Positions 19,394 through 28,409 of a stretch of DNA of 64,000 nucleotides are shown here, one piece after another. Source of the DNA: Actinomyces oris (lineage in GTDB: Bacteria; Actinomycetota; Actinomycetes; Actinomycetales; Actinomycetaceae); assembly GCF_001553935.1 (NCBI RefSeq), contig NZ_CP014232.1, positions 2,914,001 to 2,978,000 on the forward strand, in the 5' to 3' direction. Every line of letters begins with the position of its first letter. The first letter of the stretch is position 1. The notes beneath the pieces were generated by a model that was not told the origin of the DNA, did not search any database, and saw nothing but the letters and a program-made list of their open reading frames with translations. A program made the translations under genes and the position numbers.

Positions 19394-20386
19394 TCAGATG
19401 ACCTTCTCGAGGTCCATCACGAAGATGTACGCCGACTGACGCTGCCCCCCGTTGGAGTTACCGGGGGCCAGCAGCACGATCCTGGATCCCACTGGCAGCC
19501 CGGCCGCACGGATCTGTCCGGCCGGCATGGCGCTGGGGGCGTGATCCTCCCAGGTCGAGCTCCTCGTCGTGCCGTCCCACGAGGTGCGCGACATCTGCAC
19601 GGCCACGGTGTCGGTCTCCTTGATGGCCGCGCCCTTTCCGCGGGCGACGACGAAGACCTCCGGCTGCAGGGGCTCCTCGGCCTTGGGGCCCGCAAGTCCG
19701 GCTGCGGGGGCGCCCAGGTCGCCGGAGATCGACACGCCGCGATCAGTGAGCTTCTTGACCTCCGCGGAGTCGACCGTGGCGGCCTTGGTGGACGGGGTCA
19801 GCTCATCGCCCGTGATGCGAGCGGTGATGTCGACGACGAAGACGAGCGGCCCGGTCGGCGAGTTCGGGCGAGCCGGATCGGCGGTCTCGCCGTATGCGAG
19901 CTTGCCCGGGATCGACAGCTGGACGCGCTCGCCGACCTTGTGCCCGGCCAGACCACAGGTCCACCCCGGGATGACCCCGGTCAGGCCGAAGGTGATCGGG
20001 GCGCCCTTCTTGAAGGAGGAGTCGAAAGCCTCCGTTGACCCCCACTTCCAGCCCACGTAGTTGACGGTGATGATGTCGCCCGAGGACACCGCCGGGCCTT
20101 CCGCGGAGGTGAGTGTCTTGGAGACGAGGTTGGCAGGGGCCTGCTTACCCTCACTCCAGGTGACGGTCGGCTCGGCTCCCGCGTCACCGGCGATCGCTGG
20201 AAGCGCCTCTGAGTCGGTCTCGATCGTTCCGGCCTCCTGAGCACAGTTGATGATCGAGGGGGTCAGGGTCGGGGACGCCTGGGCCGAGGGCGTGGCGGAG
20301 GCGTTCTTGGACGACCCCGAGCAGCCGGCCAGCGCGAGGCAGGCGGCCGCGGCCAGGGCGGTCAGGGTCAGGGATGTGCGGCGCAC
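19394..20386 (-). CDS. FKBP-type peptidyl-prolyl isomerase lipoprotein
   Basis: This is a 330-residue surface lipoprotein. The signal peptide ends in the lipobox LAGC at about residues 19-22, followed by a Ser/Ala-rich linker. An FKBP domain covers about residues 85-200: GDIITVNYVGWKW, FDSSFKKGAPITF, LTGVIPGWTCGLAGHKVGERVQLSIP and LAYGE. A second, more divergent FKBP-like repeat follows to the C-terminus (KETDTVAVQMSRTSW, LPVGSRIVLLAPG), so the protein is probably a tandem-FKBP foldase of exported proteins. Beyond the stop codon is the terminator shared with sodA. It lies downstream of the A-type Fe-S carrier gene on the same strand, 39 bp apart. Confidence 0.88.
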   Translation of the reverse strand: MRRTSLTLTALAAAACLALAGCSGSSKNASATPSAQASPTLTPSIINCAQEAGTIETDSEALPAIAGDAGAEPTVTWSEGKQAPANLVSKTLTSAEGPAVSSGDIITVNYVGWKWGSTEAFDSSFKKGAPITFGLTGVIPGWTCGLAGHKVGERVQLSIPGKLAYGETADPARPNSPTGPLVFVVDITARITGDELTPSTKAATVDSAEVKKLTDRGVSISGDLGAPAAGLAGPKAEEPLQPEVFVVARGKGAAIKETDTVAVQMSRTSWDGTTRSSTWEDHAPSAMPAGQIRAAGLPVGSRIVLLAPGNSNGGQRQSAYIFVMDLEKVI

Positions 20387-20425
20387 ATGAGCTCCTTGCG
20401 TGAGGGAGGGCCTGCGCGGGAGGGA

Positions 20426-20818
20426 TCAGTGGAAGGACTCGCCGCAGGCGCAGCTTCCGGCGGCGTTGGGGTTGTCGATGGTGAAGCCCTGCTTCTCGAT
20501 GGTGTCGGCGAAGTCGATGGTGGCGCCCGACAGGTAGGGCACGCTCATGCGGTCGACAACCACCTCGACGCTAGTCATCTCGTCGCTGCCGGTGGGGAAG
20601 GCGCGCACGGCGTCGCCGTCCAGGAGACGCTCGTCGAAGTAGAGCTGGTAGACCAGTCCGGAGCAGCCGCCGGGCTGGACGGCCACGCGCAGGCGCAGGT
20701 CGTCGCGCCCCTCCTGGGCCAGGAGGCTGGCGACCTTCGCGGCGGCGGTCTCGGTGAGGATGACCTCGTGCTCGGGGGTCTGGGTGTCAGTGGTCTCGGT
20801 CAGGGCGGTCTCTGCCAT
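20426..20818 (-). CDS. erpA: A-type iron-sulfur cluster carrier (ErpA/HesB/IscA family)
   Basis: The protein has 130 residues from an ATG at 20818. AGGAG ends exactly six bases before this ATG, while the ATG at 20824 would leave no spacing. The three conserved cysteines are present: GGCSGLVYQLYFDE and the C-terminal CACGESF. The protein receives [4Fe-4S] clusters from the assembly machinery and passes them to apo-enzymes. The acidic, Thr-rich N-terminus (about 20 residues) is extra. No SUF or ISC genes are in the window. It may be co-transcribed with the FKBP lipoprotein gene downstream, with no evident functional link. Confidence 0.9.
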   Translation of the reverse strand: MAETALTETTDTQTPEHEVILTETAAAKVASLLAQEGRDDLRLRVAVQPGGCSGLVYQLYFDERLLDGDAVRAFPTGSDEMTSVEVVVDRMSVPYLSGATIDFADTIEKQGFTIDNPNAAGSCACGESFH

Positions 20819-21050
20819 GGTCATCTCCTGGTCTGGTGTGCCTACGTTCGTCTGCGGCGCCTCGTGCGGAGCCGCTGAAGGTCCTGCGGTGGCTCTCGTG
20901 ACGAGCGCCTGAAGGATCCACTGGAGCCAACGCTCCAGCTCGATGCCTTGTTCCTGGTGACAACCCTACGCGGTCCCCACCGCGGAGCCGTGGTGAGGGG
21001 ACTCACTGTGTCCGACGGCTCCGCCGGGGCGGGAGGGTGCGGCCTGCCCC

Positions 21051-22718
21051 TCAGGCCAGGGCCACCAGCTCAAGGTACTCCGGCCCCCACAGGTCCTCGT
21101 CGCCGTCGGGCAGCAGGAGGACCCGGTCGGGGTTGAGGGCCTCGACGGCGCCCTCGTCGTGAGTGACCAGGACGACGGCGCCGGCGAAGGTGCCCAGCGC
21201 CCCGAGGATCTCCTCGCGACTGGCGGGGTCGAGGTTGTTCGTGGGCTCGTCGAGCAGGAGGACGTTGGCGCTGGAGACCACGAGCATGGCCAGGGCCAGG
21301 CGGGTCTTCTCACCGCCGGAGAGGACCCGGGCGGGCTTGTCGGCGTCCGCGCCCGAGAAGAGGAAGGAGCCCAGGACACTGCGCACCTGGGTGTCGTCCA
21401 TGCCGGGGGCGGCGCGGCGCAGGTTCTCCACGACGCTCGCCGCGGTGTCGATGGTCTCGTGCTCCTGGGCGTAGTAGCCGATCTTGAGGCCGTGGCCGGG
21501 GATGACCTCACCGGAGTCGGGCTCCTCCACCCCGCCGAGCAGACGCAGGAGCGTGGTCTTGCCGGCGCCGTTGAGGCCCAGGACCACGACCCGGCTGCCG
21601 CGGTCGATGGCCAGGTCCACGCCGGCGAAGACCTCCAGGGAGCCGTAGGCCTTGGACAGCCCGGCTGCGCGCAGCGGGGTCTTGCCGCAGGGGGCGGGGT
21701 CGGGGAAACGCAGGTGGGCGACCTTCTCCACAGCCGCCTCGTCCTCCAGGTCGGCCATGAGGCGCTCGGCCCGCTTGAGCATCTGCTGGGCGGCCACGGC
21801 CTTGGTGGCCTTGGCCCGCATCTTCTCTCCCTGGGCGCGCAGGGCGGCGGCCTTCTTCTCCGCGTTGGCGCGCTCCCGACGGCGCCGGTGCTCGTCGTCG
21901 GCGCGCTGCTTGAGGTAGGCGTCCCAGCCCAGGTGGTAGACGTCGAGGACCCCGCGGCCTGCGTCGAGGTACATGACCTGGTTGACGGTGTCGCGCAGGA
22001 GCTCGACGTCGTGGCTGATGACGATGAAGCCGCCGGCGTAGGTGCGCAGGTGGTCGCGCAGCCACAGGATCGAGTCGTGGTCGAGGTGGTTGGTGGGCTC
22101 GTCGAGCAGGAGCGTGTCGGGCTGCTGGAACAGGACCCGGGAAAGCTCGACCCGACGGCGCTGGCCACCTGAGAGCGTGCCGATGGGCTGGTCCAGGATG
22201 CGGTCGGGCAGGCCCAGAGCTGCGCTGATGCGGGCGGCCTCAGAGGCAGCGGCATAGCCGCCGGCCATGGTGAACTCGTGGTCCAGGCGCGTGTAGCGGT
22301 CCAGGGCCTTGGCCTGGGCCTCCCCCTGGGTGACGGCGATGCGCTCCTCGGCCTTGCGGATGCGGGCCAGGAGCGCATCGATACCGCGGGCTGAGAGGAT
22401 CCGGTCCCGGGCGATCTCGCTGAGGTCGCCGACCTTGGTGTCCTGAGGCAGGTAGCCCACCGAGCTCGTGCAGGTGATCGTGCCCTCGTGCTCGACGGCC
22501 TCCAGCCCGTGGCGCTCGTCGGCGTCGTTGACGGCACGTCCGGCGCCCTGGGCCACGGAGGCGGCGGCGAGCAGCTTGGTCATGGTGGTCTTGCCGGCGC
22601 CGTTGCGGCCCACGAGGCCGATGCGCATCCCCTTGTCGACCCGGAAGCCGGCGTGAGCGACGAGCTGGCGGGCACCGATGCGCATGGTGAGGTCCTGGAC
22701 ATTAATCACGCGCGCCAT
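21051..22718 (-). CDS. ABC-F family ATPase (ribosome-associated)
   Basis: This is a 555-residue protein with two ABC nucleotide-binding domains and no membrane segment. Walker A motifs are GRNGAGKTTMTK (first half) and GLNGAGKTTLLR (second); signature motifs are TLSGGQRRRVELSR and VLSGGEKTRLALAM; Walker B motifs are LLLDEPTNHLD and LLLDEPTNNLD. The charged linker between the halves (about residues 240-310, rich in Arg, Lys and Ala) is the P-site tRNA interaction motif that defines ABC-F proteins. These act on the ribosome in translation or antibiotic protection. It cannot be assigned to housekeeping (EttA/Uup-like) or resistance function from sequence alone. Confidence 0.93.
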   Translation of the reverse strand: MARVINVQDLTMRIGARQLVAHAGFRVDKGMRIGLVGRNGAGKTTMTKLLAAASVAQGAGRAVNDADERHGLEAVEHEGTITCTSSVGYLPQDTKVGDLSEIARDRILSARGIDALLARIRKAEERIAVTQGEAQAKALDRYTRLDHEFTMAGGYAAASEAARISAALGLPDRILDQPIGTLSGGQRRRVELSRVLFQQPDTLLLDEPTNHLDHDSILWLRDHLRTYAGGFIVISHDVELLRDTVNQVMYLDAGRGVLDVYHLGWDAYLKQRADDEHRRRRERANAEKKAAALRAQGEKMRAKATKAVAAQQMLKRAERLMADLEDEAAVEKVAHLRFPDPAPCGKTPLRAAGLSKAYGSLEVFAGVDLAIDRGSRVVVLGLNGAGKTTLLRLLGGVEEPDSGEVIPGHGLKIGYYAQEHETIDTAASVVENLRRAAPGMDDTQVRSVLGSFLFSGADADKPARVLSGGEKTRLALAMLVVSSANVLLLDEPTNNLDPASREEILGALGTFAGAVVLVTHDEGAVEALNPDRVLLLPDGDEDLWGPEYLELVALA

Positions 22719-22757
22719 CGTACGGGCCCACCGGTACTGCCCGCCGCAACGGGCCTA

Positions 22758-23414
22758 TCAGTCCCACCACATCCACCAGCCGACGGTGCCGCCGGCCCAC
22801 TCAGGCCGGGTGCGCACGATGTCGTCGGGAATGCAGCCGGCGTCGAGCTCGTACCGGTCCCTGACCCGCTCCCACAGCACGGAGCACTGGCAGTCCCGGC
22901 TGTGCTCGACGCGGACCTCGTAGCCCTGCAGGTCGGTGTCGGCGACCCACAGGGCCTCAGCGCTCAGACGCTCGTCCTCCCGCTGGGGGCCGATGCCGTA
23001 GCCGCACAGGCGCACCTGCCCGTCCGCGCCGGCGCAGGCGGTCAGCATCGTCTTGAGACTCGGGGCAAGGTTCTGGCGGTCGCTCAGTGCCGCAGCCGGC
23101 AGCCGGCTCAGCAGGTCGGCCGCGGTGGCAGCGTCCATGCCGCGGAAGGGCACGTAGTCGCTCACCGGGCCGCCCCGGGCATCCAGTCGCAGCGGGCTCT
23201 CCCCCGGCAGGCAGCGCGGGGTGTCGAGCCAGGGCTCCAGCAGGCGCCACAGGCCGATGCGCACCGTCCATCCCGGTGGACCGTAGAGCCGCGGCACATC
23301 AGACGCGGCGGTCGGGGCAGGGACGGGAGGCGGAGTCGTGGTGGGCGGGCGAACCGGGATGTTCGGTAGGACCGGCGATGCCGGCTGTGCGGCCAGGGAG
23401 GTCTGCGCGCTCAT
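22758..23414 (-). CDS. Hypothetical proline-rich protein
   Basis: The protein has 218 residues from an ATG at 23414 with GAAGGAG well placed upstream. The first 50 residues are Pro/Thr-rich (VRPPTTTPPPVPAPTA) and probably disordered. The remainder has a compact, Arg- and Trp-containing domain with several cysteines (TPRCLPGES, MLTACAGADG, RLCGYG, SRDCQCSVLWE), ending GGTVGWWMWWD. There is no signal peptide or helix long enough to span a membrane. I do not recognise the family. It lies 39 bp upstream of the ABC-F gene on the same strand and may be co-transcribed with it. Confidence 0.65.
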   Translation of the reverse strand: MSAQTSLAAQPASPVLPNIPVRPPTTTPPPVPAPTAASDVPRLYGPPGWTVRIGLWRLLEPWLDTPRCLPGESPLRLDARGGPVSDYVPFRGMDAATAADLLSRLPAAALSDRQNLAPSLKTMLTACAGADGQVRLCGYGIGPQREDERLSAEALWVADTDLQGYEVRVEHSRDCQCSVLWERVRDRYELDAGCIPDDIVRTRPEWAGGTVGWWMWWD

Positions 23415-23790
23415 ATCGAGCTCCTTCGCGTGAGACTGGGGTCGGTGTGCCTCAAGCGTGCAGAACCCGCTCCCACGGTGCACCCACTGGCCCGAGTGCC
23501 TGTGCGCACAACCGACCTCGACTGCGCAAACACCCGCAAGTGGATACCGAGATCGCGCAGACTCGCGGAGATCTGCCATCTTGAGCGGGACGCGGGCACC
23601 ATCCAGACGGACTGTTCCCTTTTTGTTCTGAGCCGTGAGACAGTACCCTCTTCATCAACCACCTTTTTGCGCCCGCGCGGCGCACGAGGTGTCAGATCCC
23701 CACCACCGAGAGCGAGCCCGTCGAGGACTCGGAGCGCACCGGGGTGCAGCCACCGTCCTCGTCGCTCTCGCTCAGTAGGAAAGGGCCCGA
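23415..23790. other. Divergent intergenic region upstream of the PTS gene
   Basis: This 376-base gap contains the start regions of two divergent genes. A good ribosome binding site (AGGAAAGGG) sits before the PTS gene, and a T-rich tract (CCCTTTTTGTTC) lies at about 23618-23628. I see no LicT/SacY-type antiterminator target, no clear promoter pair and no coding potential. Confidence 0.5.
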
Positions 23791-25899
23791 ATGGCAACCA
23801 CGACCTCAACCCCTGAGGCAATCCTCGACGCCGTGGGCGGCGCCGAGAACATCATCCATTTCACCCACTGCGCTACCCGACTGCGTTTCGAGCTCAAGGA
23901 CGCCTCCGGCATCGACAAGGCGGCCGTCGAGGCCATCCCGGGCGTCATGGGCGCCGTTCCCCAGTCCGGGGACCGCTACCAGATCGTCATCGGTGGTGCG
24001 GTGCAGAGCGTGTACGACGAGATCAACAGCCTGCCGGCCATGAAGAGCCAGGGCGGCTCCTCCGGCTCGGGCCAGTCCGACGCCGACGTCAAGGCCGCCG
24101 CCCGGGCCAAGGCCCGCGGCAAGAACGCCTACGTCGATGCCTTCTTCGAGTACCTGTCCGACTCCTTCCGCCCCCTGCTACCGGTGCTGCTCGGCGCCTC
24201 GCTCATCATCGCGGGCCTCGCGGTACTGGATTCGTTCGGCGTCATCAATGCCAGTGACCCAACCCTGACGGCCGCGGACAAGCCTGCCGCACAGGTCTTC
24301 GCGGAAGCCATGTTCAAGTCGGTGTTCCACTTCCTGCCCATCATGGTGGCCTACAACGCTGCCAAAAAGCTCAACATCGACCCTTGGGTCGGCGCTGCGG
24401 TCATGGCCGCACTTATGACGCCTCAGTTCCTCGACCTCAGCAAGGCAATGGGAACGACCTGCACCCACAACGCCACGTTGAACAAGGATCTGTGCGTCGC
24501 GCATGTCGCGGGTCTTCCCATGCAGCTCAACGACTACAGCGGCCAGGTCTTCGTGCCCCTCATGATGGTCGCCGTCCTGGCCCTGGTTTACAAGGGTCTG
24601 GCCAAGCTCATTCCCTCCAACGTGCAGATGGTGTTTGTTCCATTCTTCTCATTCATCATCATGATGCCGGTGACGGCCTTCATCATCGGTCCAGTAGGTG
24701 TCTGGGTCGGTACAGGCCTGGGATCCGGACTGGCGTGGCTCAACACGAGCGCCCCGATCGTCTTCGCGATCGTCATCCCGCTGCTCTACCCGTTCCTGGT
24801 GCCGCTGGGTCTGCACTGGCCTCTCAACGCCATCATGCTGGCCAACATCAGTACGCTGGGCTACGACTTCATCCAGGGCCCCATGGGCTCGTGGAACTTC
24901 GCCTGCTTCGGCGCCACCGCCGGTGTGCTGGTCCTGGCCATTCGTGACAAGGACAAGGTCATGCGTCAGACAGCCTCCGGCGCCCTGGCCGCCGGCCTCT
25001 TCGGTGGCATCTCCGAGCCGAGCCTCTACGGTATCCACCTCCGCTTCAAGCGCATCTACCCGCGTCTGCTGGCCGGCTGCCTCGTGGGTGGTCTCATCAC
25101 CGGTATCGGCGGCGGCATCAAGGCCTCCACCTTCGTGTTCAGCTCGCTGCTGAGCATCCCGGTCTTCACCCCGATGCCTCTGTACGGCATCGCCATCACC
25201 GCGGCCTTCGCCACGTCCATGACTCTCATCATTCTCACGGACTACCGCACCAAGGAGGAGCGCGCCGAGGCTCGTGCGGCGGCGGCCGCCGCTGGCGAGG
25301 CCATCGCCTCCGCCGAGGCGAAGCCTGCTGAGAAGAAGGAGACCGACGGCGCCGCTGCGGCTGCCGCTCCCGTGGAGGAGGGCGACCGGACTGCGAAGGC
25401 CCCCACGCCCAAGCCCGCTCTCGTTCCCGGTGCGGTCACTGAGATCGCCTCACCGCTCAAGGCCACGACCATGGACCTGGACAAGGTTCCCGACCCGGTG
25501 TTCTCCTCGGGCGCCGTCGGACAGGGCGTGGGCCTGGAGCCCCAGGGCGACATCGTCGTCACGGCTCCGGCGGACGGCACCGTCGTCGTGGCCCCGTCCT
25601 CGGGGCACGCCTTCGGCATCACCCTGGACAGCGGTGTGGAGATCCTCATCCACGTGGGTCTGGACACCGTCAACCTGGAGGGCCAGGGCTTCGACGTCAA
25701 GGTCTCCCAGGGCGACCGCGTCAGCGCGGGACAGGAGCTCGTCCGCGTGGACCGCTCCGTCATCGAGCAGGCCGGTTACCCGCTGACCACGCCGGTGCTC
25801 GTCACCAACACCGCCTCCTTCGCCTCGGTCGAGGTCGTCGGCGGCGACTCGGTGGAGCCCGGCGAGGCCCTCATCAAGGTCACCGCGCCTGAGGCCTGA
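23791..25899 (+). CDS. PTS permease EIIBCA, glucose/beta-glucoside superfamily
   Basis: This is a 702-residue single-chain sugar permease in B-C-A order. EIIB (about 1-85) has the phospho-Cys27 in HCATRLRF. A linker leads to EIIC (about 115-490), with roughly ten hydrophobic helices and the sugar-site motif GGISEPSLYG. An Ala/Glu/Lys-rich linker (490-570) joins EIIA, with GHAFGITLDSGVEILIHVGLDTV, in which His621 is the likely phosphorylated residue. It imports and phosphorylates a sugar using HPr-P. The domain order is that of BglP-type systems for beta-glucosides, sucrose or trehalose. No hydrolase or regulator is adjacent, so the sugar remains open. Confidence 0.92.
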   Translation: MATTTSTPEAILDAVGGAENIIHFTHCATRLRFELKDASGIDKAAVEAIPGVMGAVPQSGDRYQIVIGGAVQSVYDEINSLPAMKSQGGSSGSGQSDADVKAAARAKARGKNAYVDAFFEYLSDSFRPLLPVLLGASLIIAGLAVLDSFGVINASDPTLTAADKPAAQVFAEAMFKSVFHFLPIMVAYNAAKKLNIDPWVGAAVMAALMTPQFLDLSKAMGTTCTHNATLNKDLCVAHVAGLPMQLNDYSGQVFVPLMMVAVLALVYKGLAKLIPSNVQMVFVPFFSFIIMMPVTAFIIGPVGVWVGTGLGSGLAWLNTSAPIVFAIVIPLLYPFLVPLGLHWPLNAIMLANISTLGYDFIQGPMGSWNFACFGATAGVLVLAIRDKDKVMRQTASGALAAGLFGGISEPSLYGIHLRFKRIYPRLLAGCLVGGLITGIGGGIKASTFVFSSLLSIPVFTPMPLYGIAITAAFATSMTLIILTDYRTKEERAEARAAAAAAGEAIASAEAKPAEKKETDGAAAAAAPVEEGDRTAKAPTPKPALVPGAVTEIASPLKATTMDLDKVPDPVFSSGAVGQGVGLEPQGDIVVTAPADGTVVVAPSSGHAFGITLDSGVEILIHVGLDTVNLEGQGFDVKVSQGDRVSAGQELVRVDRSVIEQAGYPLTTPVLVTNTASFASVEVVGGDSVEPGEALIKVTAPEA

Positions 25900-25939
25900 G
25901 CCTGACATGACGCCGCCGACCTGATCGGCTGCAGACACA

Positions 25940-25983
25940 ACGGTGGGGCCGGATCCGTCCATGGACGGATCCGGCCCCACCGT
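25940..25983. terminator. Perfect 44-base palindromic terminator after the PTS gene
   Basis: Two 22-base arms, 25940-25961 and 25962-25983, are fully self-complementary, with CCATGG at the centre, followed by GTTTCTC. It lies between two convergent genes and can serve both. Confidence 0.85.
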
Positions 25984-26039
25984 GTTTCTCGCCTGCTACT
26001 CGTCCGGCGTGAACCTGCGGCACCGGGCTGCGGTCCAGG

Positions 26040-26900
26040 TCAGGGTAGACGCAGCGCCCAGAAGGCCACAGCCGCGGCGGCCGCCACGTTGAGGGAGTCC
26101 ACTCCCCCGGCCATGGGGATGCGCACCACCTCGTCGGCCGCAGTGATCGTCCGGTGGGAGAGCCCGTCGCCCTCCGTGCCCAGGACGACGGCGACCCTGG
26201 AGTCCGCGCCGGTGCACGCCGTGGAGGCCGCGAACTCATCCAGTGCCACGGAAGTGTCCGACAGTGCCAGGGCGGCCACGATGAAGCCCTGCGAGTGGAG
26301 CTCGTCCATGGCGGGCCAGCGCTCGATCCGGGTCCAGGGGACCTGGAAGACGGTGCCCATGGAGACGCGCACGCTGCGCCGGTAGAGGGGGTCCGCGCAG
26401 CGCGGAGTGACCAGGACGGCGTCGATCCCCAGGGCGGCCGCGCTGCGGAAGGCCGCCCCCACGTTCGTGTGGTCCACCAGGTCCTCCAGGATCGCGACCC
26501 GCCTGGCCCCCGCTCCCCCACGGGCGGCCGCAAGCAGCTCGGGAACACCGGCGAGCTCGGGCCGGTTCATGGCGGCCAGCGCTCCGCGGTGCAGGTGGAA
26601 ACCCGTGATGGACTCCAGGACCTCCTCGGGGGCGACGAACACCGGGACCTCGCCACCGTCGTCACTGCCTGCGCAGCCGGTCGCGGAGGCGATGACCGGG
26701 CGCATCTCCTCCAGGTGGCGCGGGGCCATGAGGAAGGAGCGCGGGGCGTGCCCGGCGGCCACGGCGCGCGTGATGACCTTGGAGGACTCGGCCATGTACA
26801 GTCCCCGCTTCGTCTCCAGCCGACGGCGCAGCGCCACGTCCGTCAGCCTGGTGTAGTCCGCCAGGCGCTCATCGGCGCCGTCAGCCAGCTCAATGATCAT
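26040..26900 (-). CDS. TrmH/SpoU-family RNA 2'-O-methyltransferase
   Basis: This 286-residue protein methylates ribose 2'-hydroxyls of rRNA or tRNA using S-adenosylmethionine. The knotted SPOUT domain is clear: motif 1 LEDLVDHTNVGAAFRSAAAL, motif 2 VVLGTEGDGLS and motif 3 RIPMAGGVDSLNVAAAAAVAFW. The N-terminal 100 residues (RLTDVALRRRLETKRGLYMAES) form the substrate-binding part found in 23S rRNA methyltransferases of this family. The exact nucleotide cannot be assigned. It is a single gene, convergent with the PTS gene across a shared terminator. Confidence 0.9.
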   Translation of the reverse strand: MIIELADGADERLADYTRLTDVALRRRLETKRGLYMAESSKVITRAVAAGHAPRSFLMAPRHLEEMRPVIASATGCAGSDDGGEVPVFVAPEEVLESITGFHLHRGALAAMNRPELAGVPELLAAARGGAGARRVAILEDLVDHTNVGAAFRSAAALGIDAVLVTPRCADPLYRRSVRVSMGTVFQVPWTRIERWPAMDELHSQGFIVAALALSDTSVALDEFAASTACTGADSRVAVVLGTEGDGLSHRTITAADEVVRIPMAGGVDSLNVAAAAAVAFWALRLP

Positions 26901-27048
26901 CGCGTCGTCACCTTCTGGGGCCTTCCCCGCTCAGTACAGCAGTACGGCGGGAAGAATAGGCCGATCATCGTGGATCACCCACTCCTCCCGCCGCAGCGAG
27001 TGTCCCCGGGCCCTCGTCAGGTTCCCCGGGGGTGTGAGGGCAGTCGGC

Positions 27049-28350
27049 TCAGGCTCCGTAGGGACCCTGGGGCGCGCCGGGAGGCGTGCCGTAGCCGGGC
27101 TGGGCCTGGATGCCGTATCCGCCGCGAGGGGGCACGGAACCGGGCTGGGCCTCCTCAGGGTCGGCCACGTGGCTGCCGCGCGCGGCGTGTGCCCCCTCGA
27201 CGCCGTCGGAGGTCGGAACGCTCACGGTGGCCCCGCCGTCGGCCTCGTCCGCGGGAGCCTTCGGGGAGACGTCTGCCTTGGGTGCGGGCTCCTCACTGGC
27301 CTCCTGGGAGGCCGACTCGACCTCACCACGGGCCTGGGCGAGGGCCTCCTCGGGGGCCTGGAGACTGGTGCTGGCCAGGTCCGAGGCGATGCCCAGGTCG
27401 AGCTCGCTGCCCGAGAGGTCGACACCGGGACGGGCGGCGTCGTCATCGGAGTCGTTCGGGCCGCCACTGGGTCCGCCGTCCTTGCCACCGCCCAGGGCGC
27501 CGGCGATGCCGTCGAGCGCCGCCGTGAACTCCGTGGGCACGATCCACATCTTGGAGGAGGAGCCGTTGGCGATCTTGGGCAGGGTCTGGAGGTACTGGTA
27601 GGCCAGCAACTTGGAGTCGGCGTTACCACGGTGGATGGCGTCGAAGACCTGAAGGATGGCGCGCGACTCACCCTGTGCCTTGAGGATCGCGGACTGCGCC
27701 TGACCCTCGGCGCGCAGGATCGCGGACTGCTTGTCACCCTCGGCCGTAAGAATCTGGGACTGCTTGACACCCTCGGCGGTCAGGATCGCGGCGCGGCGGT
27801 CACGCTCGGCGCGCATCTGCTGCTCCATGGAGCCCTGGATGGAGGCCGGCGGGTCGATGGACTTCAGCTCCACGCTGTTGACGCGGATTCCCCAGCGGCC
27901 GGTGGCCTGGTCCAGGACGCCGCGCAACTGGCCATTGATCTGGTCGCGGCTGGTCAGCGTCTGCTCCAGGTCCATGGAGCCGACGACGTTACGCAGCGTG
28001 GTGACCGTCAGCTGCTCAATGGCCTGCAGGTAGTTGGAGATCTCGTAGGTGGCGCGCATGGGGTCGGTGATCTGGTAGTAGACCACCGAGTCGATGCTCA
28101 CGACGAGGTTGTCGGATGTGATGACGGGCTGAGGCGGGAAGGAGACGACCTGCTCACGCAGGTCCATGATGTTGCGCACCCGGTCGATGAAGGGCACCAG
28201 GAAGTGCATTCCAGCGCCGTAAGCCGCCTGGAAGCGCCCCAGGCGCTCAACGATGATCGCAGTACTCTGCTTGACGATCCGCACCGCCCGGAAGATGGCG
28301 ACGATGACCAGGACGGCCACGAGAAGCAAGATGATGGAGACGAAAGGCAC
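27049..28350 (-). CDS. SPFH/Band 7 (stomatin/prohibitin-like) membrane protein
   Basis: This is a 433-residue protein from a GTG at 28350 with an excellent AGGAGG site. A single N-terminal transmembrane helix (about 4-24) is followed by the SPFH domain (about 25-200, GAGMHFLVPFIDRVRNIMDLREQVV) and a long coiled helix of repeated AILTAEG/SAILRAEG units (about 205-260). The last 130 residues are low complexity, ending Gly/Pro/Gln/Tyr-rich (GGYGIQAQPGYGTPPG). Such proteins oligomerise in functional membrane microdomains. The gene directly follows an NfeD-like gene, the usual partner of SPFH proteins. Confidence 0.9.
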   Translation of the reverse strand: MPFVSIILLLVAVLVIVAIFRAVRIVKQSTAIIVERLGRFQAAYGAGMHFLVPFIDRVRNIMDLREQVVSFPPQPVITSDNLVVSIDSVVYYQITDPMRATYEISNYLQAIEQLTVTTLRNVVGSMDLEQTLTSRDQINGQLRGVLDQATGRWGIRVNSVELKSIDPPASIQGSMEQQMRAERDRRAAILTAEGVKQSQILTAEGDKQSAILRAEGQAQSAILKAQGESRAILQVFDAIHRGNADSKLLAYQYLQTLPKIANGSSSKMWIVPTEFTAALDGIAGALGGGKDGGPSGGPNDSDDDAARPGVDLSGSELDLGIASDLASTSLQAPEEALAQARGEVESASQEASEEPAPKADVSPKAPADEADGGATVSVPTSDGVEGAHAARGSHVADPEEAQPGSVPPRGGYGIQAQPGYGTPPGAPQGPYGA

Positions 28351-28409
28351 GAGGTTCCTCCTGCAGGGTTGAGCGGGTGGTCAGAACGGTTGGGGCCGGC
28401 GCGGCAGCG

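Noticed and set aside
20921..20938. CTGGAGC/GCTCCAG hairpin between erpA and the ABC-F gene as a terminator
   Set aside because: A 7-base stem without a U-tract; it could equally be part of the erpA promoter region, so not listed.
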